Shown one piece after another: positions 1 to 12,244 of a DNA stretch of 64,000 nt; the first letter of the stretch is position 1, and the number at the start of each line of letters is the position of its first letter. A model generated the notes under the pieces. The model was given only the letters and a program-made list of their open reading frames with translations. It did no database searches and was not told the DNA's origin. Position numbers and translations under genes: made by a program. The stretch is taken from the NCBI RefSeq assembly GCF_004027225.2, contig NC_044297.2, forward strand, positions 161,569 to 225,568, written 5' to 3'. Origin of the DNA: Strigops habroptila (Eukaryota; Chordata; Aves; Psittaciformes; Psittacidae).

Positions 1-1905
1 GTGAGGTCCGCAACTGTGCCACCAGCATTGCTCTCACACTCCTCGCTTTCCAACCTTGAACTCCATCTGCCTACTGCCAAAGAGCCAGGACAGAAAACTG
101 CAACTGGCCATCTTCCACACACGGTGAGCTCCGCAACTGTTCATTCAGCATTGCACTCCCTCCTAGCTTTCCCACATCAATCTGCATTAGAGTACTGCCT
201 CTGCTCTCTGGTATCCTGGAGCATAGCTCACTGAGTGCAAACGTCTGGACCCTGCTCCCACAGCCGAAGAGCCAGGACAGAAAGCTGCTGCTGGCCATCT
301 TCTCCACATGGTGAGCTCCTCACTGGTGCCATCAGCATTGCTGTCACTCCTGGTTTTCCCATCTGAAACTCCATCTTCTTCTACTTCTCCTCTCCGGTGC
401 TCACTCTTGTGTGTCCTGGATCACGTCTCACTGATTGCAAACATCCAGCCCTTGCTCTCACAGCTTAAGACCCAGGTCAGAAAGGTGATACTGATTGTCT
501 TAGACACACCGTGAGATCCGCAATTAGGCCACGAGCATTATTCTTGGTCCCCGTTTTCCCACTTTGAAGTCCATCTGCCTACTGCCTCTCTCTCCTCCAC
601 TCTATGGCATCCTGGAGCACGGCTTACTGAGTGCGAACGTCCAGCCCCAGCTCTCACAGCCTAAGATCCAGGTCAGAAAGTTGATACTTAGCCATCTTCT
701 CTACATGGTGAGCTCTTCAACGGTGCAATCAGCATTGCTGTCACTCCTCGTTTTCCCACTTTAAACTCCATTTACCTACTGCCTGTCCTCTATGGCACAC
801 ACTCTCGTGTGTTCTGGAGCACGGTTCACCTAGTGCAAACATCTGGCCCCTGCACCCACAGCCGAAGAGCCAGGACAGAAAGCTATTGTTGGCCATCTAC
901 TATACACAGTGATCTCCATAAGGATGCTACCAGCATTGCTCTCCCTCCTCGTTTTCCAGGCTTAAACTCCATCTGCCTATTGCCTCTCCTTTCTAGTGCC
1001 CGCTCTCCGGCATCCTGGAGCACGGCTTACTGAGTGCAAACATCCGGCCCCTCTTCCCACAGACTAATGCTCCTAGGCATCTTCTGCACGCGGTGAGCTC
1101 CACAACGTTATCGAGCCAGGACAGAAAGCTACTGCTGGGCATCTGCTACACACGGTGAGCTGCGCAACTGTGCCACCAGCATTGCTCTCCCTCCTCGCTT
1201 TCCCTCCTAGAATTAAATATACTTACTTTGTCTCCTATTTGGTGCCCACTCTCGGGTGTCCTGGAGCACGGCTCACCGAGTGCAAATTTCGGGCTCGTAC
1301 TCCAAAGAGCCAAAGAGACAGGACATAAAGCTTCTGTTGGGTGTCTTCTGCACACGGTGAGCTCCGCAATGGTGCCACAAGCATTGCTCTCCCTCCCTTG
1401 CTTTCCCACCTCCGTCTCCATCTGCCTTCTTTCTCTCCTCTCCGGTGCCCGCTCTCTGCCGTCCTGGATCATGGCTCACCATGTGCCAACCTCTTGCAGC
1501 TGCTCCCTCATCCGAAGAGCCAGGACACAAAGCTGCAGCTGGCCATCTTCTACACATGGTAATCTCTGTAACGGTGCCACCAGCATTGCTCTCCCTCATT
1601 GCTTTCCCATCTCAAAGTCCATCTGCTTACTGCCCCTCCTCTCTGGTGCCTCCTCTCTCTCGTCCTGTACCAGGGGTCACTGAGTACTGAAGTCCAGCCC
1701 CTGCTCCCACAGCCGAAGAGCCAGGAGAGAAAGCTGCTGCTGGGCATCTTCTACATAGGGTGAGCTCAGCAATTTTGCCTCCAGCATTGCTTTCGCTCCT
1801 CGTTTTCCCTTCTCAAACTCCATCTGCTTACTGCCTCTCATCTCTGGTACCCTCTCTCTGTGGTCTTTGAGTATAGCTCACCGTGTGCGAATTTCTTGCC
1901 CATAC
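1..1905 (+). repeat. Satellite array, ~190-204 bp unit, about nine units
   Basis: Direct repeats run from the left edge. Each unit carries, in order, a stretch like AGCCAGGACAGAAAGCTGC, then GGCCATCTTC, ACACGGTGAGCTC, CCAGCATTGCTCTCCCTCC, CCATCTGCCTACTGCC and CCTGGAGCACGGCTCACTG. The AGGACAGAAAGCT landmark recurs near 86, 273, 475, 669, 870, 1114, 1317, 1521 and 1710, so the period is about 187-204 bp with one longer step. Units differ by many substitutions and small indels, so the array is old. Several short open frames inside it are by-products of the repeat. The left end of the array lies outside the window. The same unit appears in reverse orientation at 30.2-31.1 kb and as scraps at 38.2-38.4 and 40.5 kb. 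Confidence 0.9.
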
Positions 1906-2269
1906 TCTACCCATTAATACACTGCTTGCAATTTATCATTCTCCCATGCTGGGAAAACAATGTCAGCTCTTGTATGTACTTAACTTATTGAGCTGATTGA
2001 AATGTGCTTTTATATTTGTGTGCATATTTTATTTTCATAGATATCAACTGGTGTATGACATGCATACAGACATTAAAAAACATCATTTGTTTCCTACACA
2101 GAGCTGTTTGCCCTGAAAACCTTGCCCAGGACTCCTCACTGTTTGCACAGTGCAACTCACTGATGTGTCAGCCTCTCTTTGCCTATGAAGAAGTTATTTG
2201 AGGTAGTCACCTACAGCTCCGGAGGACTCCTGTCCCATCAACATCTGCTCTGCTCCTGTTAACAATAGG

Positions 2270-2790
2270 GCCCAACACAGGACCTTAAGAGAACAGAGAT
2301 TTGAAGGGATCCCAGGAGGTCTCGAGACCAAACTGTCAGGAACAGGGTCAGAACAACTTTTAAAAGGCTTGTTTCAGTCCTATTTAGAAAACCCCAAGTT
2401 CAGAGACTGCACAGCCTTTCTGGGCCGCCTGACGCAGGCTTGCTTGAGCCTATGTGAACAAGGTTTTCTTATATCCTGGCTGAACCTTTTCTCTCTCACT
2501 ATCCCTCTTTGCCTTTTGTCCTCTTACCAAGCAACTCGGTGAGGAGCTTTGCTCTGTTTTCTTCATGACCTAGTCATTTATACCTGCAGGCTGTGATTAT
2601 GTCTCCATCAGAATTCCTTTCTCTGGGCAGGACAAGCGAAGGTCCCCCAGCCTCTTCCACAGACAACGTGCTATAGTCCCTGCCTGTCCTCAGGGCTTGT
2701 TGGAAAATTGCCTCCTATTTGCCAATATCATTCCTGAACTGGGGATCTGAAACTTGGATGGAGTGTTCCATAAAATGCCTTCCCTTGTTC
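2270..2790 (-). mobile_element. Old CR1 LINE 3' fragment
   Basis: Read on the minus strand, this matches the general layout of the 3' part of an old avian CR1. On the plus strand one sees GGATCCCAGGAGGTC, then an AACAGGGTCAGAACAAC-like stretch, a GAGACTGCACAGCCTTTCTGGGC block, and a distal TTCCTGAACTGGG block. No reading frame survives. The assignment rests on remembered CR1 3' sequence, so the subfamily is not given. Confidence 0.65.
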
Positions 2791-3369
2791 TCATGTACAT
2801 GCTCCTAGTCATACAGCCAGGGATGCTGCAGTCCTACCTTGCTGCAGGGGCACACGCTGCATCCTTTCCAGCTCCTGTCCACGCAGGTATTTTTCATAGG
2901 CTGCTCCCAGCCAGGCAGCCACAGCCTTTGCCATTATAATTGAGCTCCCTGCAGGGATACGCCTTTCCCCTGCTCTCTTCCGCAGGACACCCTGAGAGTT
3001 CTGCAGCCCCGCTATGCTCCCTCATCTCCCCACACCACCACAACAGCCCCTGCCCTCAGGTTCCTCAAGAGTGGATACTACTCCACACAGACCAGCCACC
3101 CAAGACCTGGAGCAGCCAGAAAGCTGATTTCATTCTGCTTCTTTCCTGCCATGTGAGGACATATCACAGAGAAGAAGTTGCTGCAGGACCATAAATATTA
3201 AATATAATTTTTTAAAAATAACGTGACCCCCCCACTGAGACAAATTTGTTGGTCAGATAAGGCAGGCAGATACTGATGTAGAAGGGGAAGAAAACAGACA
3301 TCTCTATGAAGACAACATCATCACAAACACAAAACAAATATAAAGCAGCAAAGACAGACGTGGTCTGTC

Positions 3370-3965
3370 GTGACCTATGCTGGCAACCTTTTGCAGAGGA
3401 AAGCAGGCAGTGTATGGCCGCTGAAACACATCCAGTTGCCAGCTTCCTCACAGCAAACATGAGCTGCTGGTTCCTCAGACTGTAGATGCTGGTGCCACCA
3501 CCAGATACAAGTATGTGAAGGAGATGGAGGGGTCTTCAGGTAGGCAAGTGCTGCAGTGCTGACAAATAGGGTGAGCACGGGCAGGGGAGGGAGGCACATG
3601 GAAAAAGGTTTGTGGTGACCATGCTAAGAGGGGATCCTCTGCATGTCCCTGAAGATCTGCACATAGGATCGCATAATTAAAAGAAAACACCTATATGCTA
3701 AACAGGCACCAACCACATGCAGCCCACCTTCCCTGACGGAGTTGTCTGAGCAGCAGAGCTTGAGACTCTGGGAGATTTCACAGAAGTATTGGTCTAGGGC
3801 ATGTCCTCTGGAGACAATCAGTAAAAATGTGCTGGCTTTGTGCAGCAGAGCATAGAGAAACTTATTGCCCCAAGGAGCTGTAGACACAAGCTCTGCTGCC
3901 AAGGATGGTCCCGTAGTGCAGGTACTTGCAGATGGCCATGTAGCGGACAGAAGGCGGTGACAGTT
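3370..3965 (-). pseudogene. Olfactory receptor pseudogene (OR14-like), 5' truncated
   Basis: The minus strand reads as the second half of a class A olfactory receptor. It begins near transmembrane segment 3 with RYMAICKYLHYGTILGSRAC, continues through LLHKASTF, DQYFCEIS, VVGACL and SYVQIFRDMQRIPS, and ends with a C-terminal FSGHTLPAFLCKRLP-like stretch. The conserved MAYDRYVAICKPLHY and SYVQIF motifs of the family are recognisable. The first two or three membrane segments are missing, and several frame changes break the rest, so no functional receptor can be made. The closest relative in the window is the receptor pseudogene at 31.57-32.53 kb. The two share not only coding sequence but about 230 bp of 3' flank, down to a CCTGCAGCAACTTCTT block near 3170. 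This is a genomic duplicate, not a retrocopy. Confidence 0.85.
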
Positions 3966-5404
3966 TAGGATAAGAGGAATGTCAGACTTAGTAGTTCAAC
4001 TTCAGTAGTCACTAATGAACACTTTATATCTGCAGCAGAGAGGCTCAGTGTGTCTTGGTAATAATTGGTTTTTTGATTTTTTTTTTCCTGTGTCACAACT
4101 GTGCCTGTTTCTGGTAAAAAATTTCTAATATTTTGAACGCAACTGCGAAGAGCCTCAGCATGGGACAGACGGAAGGGCCCAAGTGTCTGTGGGTTACTCC
4201 CTACTCAAGCTTGCTGTAGAGTCCGTCATTATTGTTCTCAGCTGCCCTGTATTTTCTAGAGAGACAGCAGTCCCCTCCAGTGTCAGCCAACAAGACAGCT
4301 GCCTGAATGCTCCATCTCCATGGCTGGGCTGCAGTTTCCCCCCACTCCATTCCTGTGTCTCTGCTGCCAGGAACTGCTGCTCTGTGCCCAGCTCTGCTCC
4401 CTCTCAGTGCTCCCAGAGCCCATCCCATGGGCTGTGTGCTCAGCCCTGCCTTGCACATCCCTCCTGGCAGCAGGGCTCTCCCCAGGGGCATCTCTGCCTG
4501 TGCAGCCTCTGATGGGAACCTCATACCAAAAAGTGTGGAAAAGTTACACTGATGCTGTCTGTGAGATATCATGTGCTGATTTCTGATGCTTCCTCTTTAG
4601 TCACCTCTAACAGTAAGTATTCTAATAGATTTGGCTTCTCAGTGCTTTCTCCTGAACTGAGACACTAATTTCTAGGTCCCATTGCCCACCCAGAAAAAGC
4701 AGAGCAGAAGAATGATAGAAGAGGATCCTTCCCTTTCATTTCCTTGCTGAGCTACTTTAACAGTCCCTGACTGCACATCCATATGCACCTCCAGAACTAT
4801 TCTTGGGAGAAGGCAGCCCTCATGTTTTGTCCCTTGCATGGTGCATAGTGATGCCCTGCTCTGGAACACATTCTCCTTCTTCTCTACATAGAGAAACTGA
4901 GAGTGTCCTCCTGACAGATCCCATGGACTCTCCACAGCAGCAGCTTGAGGAGATCCCGCCAGGAACTGCAGCGCATTGCCCTGCATCCAGAGCCTTACCA
5001 CGCACAGGGCTGGGAAGCTTTCACCTGCAGGGAACTCTCCGCATCCTCCACTGCCAAGTGCCTTTAAGCTCTCTGAGGCTCGCAGGTCTCCCCTCGGTGC
5101 CTGCAGGCAGTGCCCCAACCCTGCTCCTGGCCAGAGCTGTGTCTCTGCATCTATCATCAGTACCCATCTGCATCCCAGGAACCCTGCCCAGCTCAGCAGC
5201 AGAGGCCCAGCCCAAGGTAGCACTGCCTCTGCCCCTCTGGGCTCCCTCCAGGGCTCCCACCAGGGCTCCCTGGGGCTCCAGGGGAACACCATGGGAAACA
5301 GCCTGAAGCAAGAACTTATATTCCCTTCCTCAGCTGGGAGACACACTGCCTTCCTGCAGTGTCATTTCTCTGCAGAGAGACAGAGTTTGGTCTGAATATC
5401 AGCT
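3966..5404. other. Intergenic, no gene recognised
   Basis: This stretch lies upstream of the minus-strand olfactory receptor pseudogene. It has moderate GC content and several long but low-information open frames, the longest on the minus strand at 4672-5346. None shows a recognisable domain, codon bias or splice structure that I trust. It is probably non-coding flank. Confidence 0.5.
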
Positions 5405-5580
5405 TTTCCTAGAACTGTAGAATAATTTAGGTTGGAAAAGACCCTTAAGATCAAGTCTAACCATAAACCGAACACTGTCATGTCCACAACTGAGACGTGT
5501 CCACAAGTACCACATCTACATGTCTTTTAAATACCTCCAGGAATGGTGACACAACCACTTCTGTGGGCAGCCTTTTTCTT
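5405..5580 (-). mobile_element. CR1 LINE 3' fragment
   Basis: On the plus strand the reverse complement of the CR1 tail is visible: AGGTTGGAAAAGACCC, AAGATCAAGTCTAACC, then a CATCTACATGTCTTTTAAAT block and ACCTCCAGGAATGGTGAC, followed by GTGGGCAGCC. This is the usual order of the 3' untranslated region of an avian CR1, truncated at its 5' end. Confidence 0.85.
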
Positions 5581-8500
5581 GTCCCATCATTAGACAGGAC
5601 AGGCAGACCAGGACAGGCAGGGATCTCCTTTACCCCTGCTGAAGGAAGGGATTCAGCTTGGTTAGCTGAGGCATCTCCTCCTGGGATTGCAGCCCTGGGG
5701 CTGGAAGCGGACTCAGCTCCTTCCCAGGCTCACCACAAACCCACACGAATCCTGTAGGATTCCTCCTGTCTCTAGTCTGGTGTTCATTAAGAAGTGACCT
5801 ACCCGTGAGTTAGATGCAGGTAATAGAGACAGGTCGAAGATACATGCAGGCTGATACAGAGATAAGAGTATATCATTGGGAACATTCTTTTAGCATTCAG
5901 ATTCTTCAGTCTTCAGTTGCTCTCAGAGATGCAAGTTCTTGTGCTTCAACTCATCAGCTGCAGGCATTGAGGGAACATAAGGTACATCACTGCCTGTCTT
6001 TTATCACTCCCTTGATCATTTAAGCAGGGCAGAGTCCAAGCATTTTTTCTGTCTGCCTCCAAGCAAAGCGATGTGTCTTTGGAAAATGCAAACTCAAACA
6101 GGAACTCAAGGGCACCAGTCTGGGCTGCTGCTACTTCAAGGACATTTACAGAATAAACAAGACAATACAGGAAAACTACTAAGTAAAGCAAGAGAATACA
6201 TGCAGGTAGTTCTCTCCAAAATTGTGCCTGCTTGTGATCCTCATCTTCCATCTCTTCTCACTCAAGGAAAAGCCAGTCTTTTTCAAATATATTTGCTCTC
6301 ATAGAAGAAGAACACCTGATTTTTGGATTTTGCAATATACTTGATTTTTGTAACGGCATTGTGTTTTTTTAATGCTGGTGATTACCAGTTTTAGGGTCAT
6401 TTTTAGTTAAATGGCTGAACTCGTAAATTTTAAGATATTTCTATTGATGGTTTTGACAAAGATGAGGAGCGTCTCAGGGTAGGAGTTGTGCTAAGCCTAT
6501 TAATTCTATGATACTATGATTAATGCTGGATTTTTTTCATACTTCATGCTCTGTTTCAACCTAACACGATGAGGCAGCCTGATACCAAGTTAAACAAAAC
6601 ATCACTGGCTGAGAAACCCAATACTAAATATACGAAAACCCAGGAACGTGAAAGCGCAAGGGTATCTGAAATGAGCAAGCAGGTTCTAAAACTGAAAAGA
6701 CCTTTCCAATTTCTGTCAGAAGACAAAGAGTTGGAGGTGAAATAAGAGAACAGAGAAAAAGGGAAAGCAACCTAGGCAGTAGAAATCATGTAACCGGCAA
6801 TGCTGTTCAGAAATAGGACATGACTACAGAGGATTCATAAAAACAAGGGAGTTAAAGTAGTAGAAAGCAGTCACGATCACAGTCTTCTAAAGAACGCTCA
6901 TCATGTACACATTCTCCAGAAAGACAAGAGTTCTCGCACTAAATAAGAGTTAGGTATTTATCTCCTATTTCCTCAACTTACAAAAAACCAAGGTATGTCA
7001 GATAGGCCCTAAGTAGCCTCATGTTGAAGAAGACAGACACTCAGCAAGAGACAAATGTTCTAATGATGTTCTAATGATAAGAGGTGGAAGATCTGAGGAG
7101 AGGGCAAAAAAGCCCAAGCATTCCTGTCTGGAATAGAATCGGAGCAAGCAAAAGCCAGGAGTAGTGTACGTTTTGAGAGAAAAGAACCACTTGGAGAAAG
7201 ATCACAAAGACACTTTCCTGTAAGTGGCTCTAACAGACCTTTTGCCTATAAGCTCTCACTCCTTGAGAATAGACAAAGAGCGAGATTTACCATTGAAGAT
7301 TCACCATGTTCACTATTCAGTGAACATTTCAGAAGAACTGGGTATAACATTGCACAGAAAGGGGTGTTTCTGGGAAGTTCAGGACCAAGATTTGAAGGCA
7401 TTGGAGCAAACCAGAGGATTAGTGTATTAGTGCAAGATGTAGTAATGCAATGATGTTTCAACTAGGCAGGCTGCTGCAAGGCTTGTGCTAAATGGAATAG
7501 GAAGTCTTTTTGTGAATGGTCCTGCTGCTGGTTCAAGGTCCAGAACTGATGGGCCACTTGGACCTGGACAAGCTGCTGTGGGATTTGAGAGGAGATGGAT
7601 GAAGGCAGGTGCACCTCAGTTTGGTGGATCACTGGCTGGAACAGGGGAAAACAGAACCCCAACACTTGTTCAGCCCCCAGGGCCACTGGCAGGGGCCATG
7701 AGTTTAGAAGGACTTCCAGCAAAGGCTGGTGGAGGAGAGTCACTGAAGTCTGAGGCACCTCTTGCCTCAGAGAGGCAGAGGTCTGCCTTTGAAGTCCAAA
7801 GGGCTGGCAGGGTTTGAGGTTTGAGGGTCCCTATGTTAAACTTTCAGTTGGTCTCAGGCTTGGGAGGCCACATTTCCAGCCAGTGAGGCCCCATGATCAA
7901 CCGTAACATTGCCTCCGTTTGAGGAGCCAGTGTAAGCCACTGGGGCCAACATGATTTGATACAGCCATACCTCAGATTTAATGGCTCTCACAAGCCAGCT
8001 TCTAGCTTGGACTTCCCCCTTGGCCTTCAAGGTGGACGTTTCCCAAGTGTAGCTAACCGTCCTACTTCCAGGTCTACAATGGACCATCTTACACAATGCA
8101 GTCCCAGAGACATGATTAATGTAGTGTTTTGCCTGGACCAATTTTCAATAGGCCAGCTGGCGCAGGAGCACAGAATTTCCCATTGAGAGCAGCTGGATAT
8201 CACTTGGCTGAAGAAAGTCTTCAGGCGCCTCAATATGGAAAGTTCGATCATATGCAAAGCAACCAGATAAGAACTGATAGCATTACATAATTTGCTTGCA
8301 CAAATACTTCTATTTAGAGAATTAGCACTTTTTCTTCCTTTAAGAATGAAAGATATTTCTGAAGAATGGGAACAAGTTTCAAGCTAAAAGCACCATCCTT
8401 CTTCAGTAGTTTCTGGGTAATTTAAGGACAGGCAGTGCTCTTTGCTGAGAATTTTTTAAGAATTAAAAAAATAGTGGATTACAATCACTACATAGCTCAG

Positions 8501-9059
8501 ACTATGACAGTGAAATTAGTAATTTTAACATGAAAACAAAATTAGGTAATCAGAAGCCTGTGGTGTTACCATTAAACTTGCACAAAAGAAATCACATTTT
8601 ATTATACATGATTAATTTTTCTAAAAGGTGTAGAATTTGAACCGAGCAAATTTTCTTTTTGCAGGTGTTATTACTTGTGACAAGCCAGTTTTAAAGAGAT
8701 ACGCATAACTTGGGGGACTTGAGAAAGATACATATGTTAAAATGTTCAAATGATCACCGGCATACCTTACAAGTTCAGTTGTCTTTGTTGTTGCCTGCTG
8801 GAAATGCTCTCTTCAGAGAGGGAAAAGGATACTTTATGTCAGTACAATGTAATTTCGTAGGTAGAGTAACTTTAGAAAGCATTTTTTTATTTGGGGGATA
8901 ATAATCGAAAGTGAAGTTACCTGACTGTACAAAAGCAGGTAACATCTCCTGCCACCGTCTAATGGGGTACCATTTTAAACAATTTATATGTACAGTGGGC
9001 TATACATAACCAAAGTCTTGCTCTTGGACCTCTGTGCAGGCCACCTCATAGGTAGTGTG
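5581..9059. other. Intergenic, AT-rich, no gene recognised
   Basis: About 3.5 kb with no recognised coding exon, RNA gene or tandem array. A TTCTATGATACTATGATT stretch near 6506-6522 resembles the terminal repeat of a CR1 3' end, but the bases before it do not match CR1 convincingly. The open frames near 7.5-8.2 kb (up to about 110 codons) resemble no family I know. Confidence 0.5.
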
Positions 9060-9330
9060 TTTGCATCTGTAATGATTGTTTCCCAGTCTTACCCAAAGGC
9101 GTCCCTATGGGGGGGAAGAAATGTCCAGCCCATCGACCAATCCTAGGAGTCAAGGGTAATCTGCTGATGGAATCTTCCTCGACTCGTCCACGATGATGTC
9201 TTCCATAATATCCCCATTCCTTCAGCCACTTTTGTACTATTTTTCACCTTCAGGGTGGAGCTTGAGTGACTCTGGTCCTACATAACGTTGTTGTTATTGG
9301 TGTAAAATTCTCTTGCTCTGCTTTTAAAGG
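9060..9330 (-). mobile_element. Degraded retroviral LTR fragment
   Basis: The reverse complement aligns by eye with the LTR region at about 37.02-37.22 kb. Shared blocks, in the same order, include CACCAAT, GAGTCACTCAAGCTCCACC, a TATA-like element, and GATGGGCTG followed by TTCTTCCCCCATAGG. The two copies differ substantially, so this one is old. No internal retroviral sequence is seen next to it. It is a fossil fragment, probably from a solo LTR. Confidence 0.6.
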
Positions 9331-9749
9331 TATATACCACAAGAAATTCAAAGAGCATGCTCAAAGGGGGGTCACCTTTGTCTCACCTTGGAGGCGGGTA
9401 GCATTGGAGATGGAGGTGTGTATTAAAATGCATTGTAATGAAGCGAAGTTCACACAAAGGACAGCATTTTGCCAAAAGATGACAGACTGTTGGCTCAGGG
9501 CAGCAAGTATGCAGCTTATCAGTTTTAAGTACCACCTAGTTCCCATCTCTGCTGGTGTTGGGACAGAGTTTGGCTGCAGAATCTCCACCCCGCTCCATCC
9601 TCCGTCAAGCAATGTTGCCACGGGAACTGCTGTGGAGTGAATTCCTGGCATACCAGGTGCAGCTGCATCTTACCCTGAAAGTCTGTTTTTCCTTTATGTG
9701 TGAACAATGCTACATTTTTAAATATGTTTAATTTCTTAATTCATGTTCA
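9331..9749. other. Intergenic, nothing recognised
   Basis: I see no gene, tandem repeat or known element here. It separates the LTR fragment from a GC-rich, exon-like block. Confidence 0.4.
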
Positions 9750-11560
9750 GCAATTATTCCACAGCAGCCTCACAGCAGAAAGGGCCACTGGCACGCTGGT
9801 GCCTGGCACCGGAGGCCTGAGCTCAGCAGGCCTGGGACCCTTGGCCCTCCTGGGCCCTCTGCTCCACACAGCAGGTTTCCTCCCAGCACCACCAGTGAGG
9901 ACGTGCCAGCATTCCTGGTGGCTCCCAAACCCTCTCTGCTCTCTGAGTGGCACCGTGGGTCCCCACCTCCCTCAAGTACAAACTCCCACCATGGCCAGCA
10001 CATCCTTGGCCCCTCAGCACAGGCAGAGGTGGGAGGAAGGCACCATCCTCACCTTTGCCTGTCGCTCCAGCAGCCTCTCCAGGCTCCCTGCGCTGAGCGT
10101 CCTCCACTGGGCAAGAGGGGAGGGGCAGAAGGTGAGCAGCGCTGCCGCTGCTGCTGGGCTGGAGGTCAGTGCTCAGGGACAGAGCCCAGGCCGGGGGGCA
10201 CTCACGGTGCGGCGGCGGCTCAGCTCCTTGGTAGATGGGAACCGAGTCACGCAGGCTCCGCTTGGTCCTTCTGGTGTCCTGGCACCAGGAAGGGACAGGA
10301 GAGAGCTGGGTGAGCCCCAAGCTGCCTCTTCTCTCTTGTCAAGCACCTCTCCCCAGCTGGGGAGCTGAGCTGTGTCCCCCTGTCCGGCTGTGCTTGGAGC
10401 ATCCCCCCGGCTCACCCCAGCAGCGCCACCCAGAGCTCCTTCAGCGTCCGGGACCTGCAAAGAACCAGCGTCAGGCCTTGCTGCCCCATCCCCAACCCTC
10501 CCTGCCGTAGGGCTGCTGCCCGCTCCCTGCCCAGGCTCTGCTCACAGGGCAGAGCCCATTCCCACCTGGGCATGGCTGGGAACCGATTTTGTCCTGCAAT
10601 GGGACGTGGCACCACGACTCACCCGAAAGTGGCAGCACAGGAGCCTGTGGGCCAGGGAAGGGTGGTGGAGGTGCCGTCCTCATCTCTGCCGTATTCACTC
10701 TTATTCTTGCTCCTGCACTGCCTCCTTCCCTACTGGCTCAGCACCCAGAGCTGGTCCAGGGCCAGGCAGAGCTGTGGGCCCATGCTGGTGCCACACCTAC
10801 AGGAAGGAGGGGCAGGCACTGAGCTGGAGGTGACCTCCCTGGGGTGCACAGCCGTGTCCCCCACCCGCTCTTGTTGATGCATCCAGCACAGAGGTGCAGA
10901 CGCCTGGGGCTGGTGCCAGGGGGTCCCTGCCCTGCTGCCAGGTCTTACTGCAACTCGGCGATGACCAGTGTCTCCTGGAGGAGGAGCTCAGCAGCGCCTC
11001 GGCATCGCTGAGAACCTCCCTGCAGGGCAGAGCGGCGGCGTGAGCAGAGCTCTGCCAGGGCCCGGCTCTGCCCCGTGTCCCCGAGCCGCGGGGGGGGGCC
11101 CACCTGGAGCCGCAGCAGCCGCTAGCCTGGCCCATCCTGCCAGGACAGGAGCAGCCTCGAGTGCACCAGGACAGCGGTGCCCCACTGAAGGCAAAGGTGG
11201 CAGCGAGAGCTGTGGGTGATGCTGAGGCAGCACCGCTCAGCCGGGTCCTGCCTCCTCCCAGCGCTGCTCCCGGCCGGCGCAGCTCCGGCCTGTGCACTGG
11301 GCGCTGGTGGCTCCAAGTGACCGACGGCCCCGGCGGACACTGGGAGGGGCACTGGGCGTGCCTGGCCTGGGGACCCCAGAGCAAGACACAGCCCAGGGCG
11401 AGGACCAGCTCCCCCCACTGCGGGCACCGCCCCTTGCCCCGGGCTGTGCTGCTCAGCGCTGGCCTCCAGCTGCGCTTAGCTCCGCGGGCCACCACCTTCT
11501 GGGGCAGCCACTCAGCCACTTGATCCAGTGCACTGCCCGTCATCAGCCCACCTCAGGTTG
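9750..11560 (-). other. GC-rich block with several exon-like segments, gene not recognised
   Basis: On the minus strand a series of short open segments is bounded by plausible AG acceptors and GT donors. Examples are about 10986-11024 (ending LLLQETLVIAELQ), 10742-10800 (MGPQLCLALDQLWVLSQ), 10420-10457 (SRTLKELWVALL), 10199-10281 (DTRRTKRSLRDSVPIYQGAE) and 10056-10112 (WRTLSAGSLERLLERQAK). Several read like helical, leucine-rich coding sequence, but I cannot assign a family. Two segments run into a stop where a donor would be expected. This could be the remains of a multi-exon gene or chance in GC-rich DNA. The long overlapping frames in this block look like GC-rich artefacts. Confidence 0.3.
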
Positions 11561-12244
11561 GCTTCCTCCAGCCCTCAGGCACATCTCCCTTCTCGAGTGG
11601 CCTCACAAGACATTTGCCAGCTCCTTCACCTCTCCACAGGTGCACCCCATGGGGGCCACTGGATACTTGTGCATCTCTCATCTCCTCCTCTTCCACTTGA
11701 CCCTCACCAATGCTCTTGTACAAAAGGCACCTCTCCTTTGCCCCAGCCTTTTCCCCAGGTCTCCAGAGTACGGGATGTCATTCCCTCTGTCTACAGCTCT
11801 CCTTGAGCCACAGTGAGGAGGACGACAAGTGCAGCTTTTTCCCAAACAGAAGGCATCCACCCCTTGTAAGTGGACAGAGAAAAAGAGGTTTGATCTTGGT
11901 GACAGAGTCCACAGGTTCTCCCAAAAACTCATCTTTGTTCGTTAACCCCCTGTTCCTTAACCCCTGATCCAGCTCCATGTTTTTGCTTTCCACAGGTGCA
12001 TGGGCAGGGACATCTTCCACTAGACAGTCTTTACCACATCCGGAACAGTGTATGGCAGCCATTGTCAAAGAGAGAAAAGACTATTTTAATCTCAAAACAA
12101 ACAGCAAAACTGCAGTGGGTGGTTGTGGGCAGCAGGAGTGCCAGGGCTTCAACAAGCACAGGAGATCGGCACCTGCAACAAGAGAGTCAGAAAGCACTGA
12201 TAAGCCCACAAAGGCAGGAACAGGCACGACTTGGTTCCACTTTC
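11561..12244. other. Intergenic, no gene recognised
   Basis: There is a pyrimidine-AG stretch ending near 11996, followed by an open segment up to about 12270, but it matches no family I know. The block ends at the terminal TG of the LTR that starts at 12245. Confidence 0.35.

Noticed and set aside
1-1905. Open frames of 60-150 codons within the satellite as real proteins
   Set aside because: Each restates the repeat unit in a different frame, and frames change between units. No start context or conservation.
4672-5346. 224-codon minus-strand frame as a gene
   Set aside because: No known motif, no splice context, and an overlapping plus-strand frame of similar length. Composition is that of non-coding DNA.
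6480-6525. CR1 3' terminus at 6.5 kb
   Set aside because: Only the AT-rich TTCTATGATACTATGATT tip matches, and the 100 bases before it do not.
10797-11543. 248-codon minus-strand frame as a single-exon gene
   Set aside because: The frame crosses acceptor- and donor-like sites and reads as GC-rich filler between the better exon-like segments.
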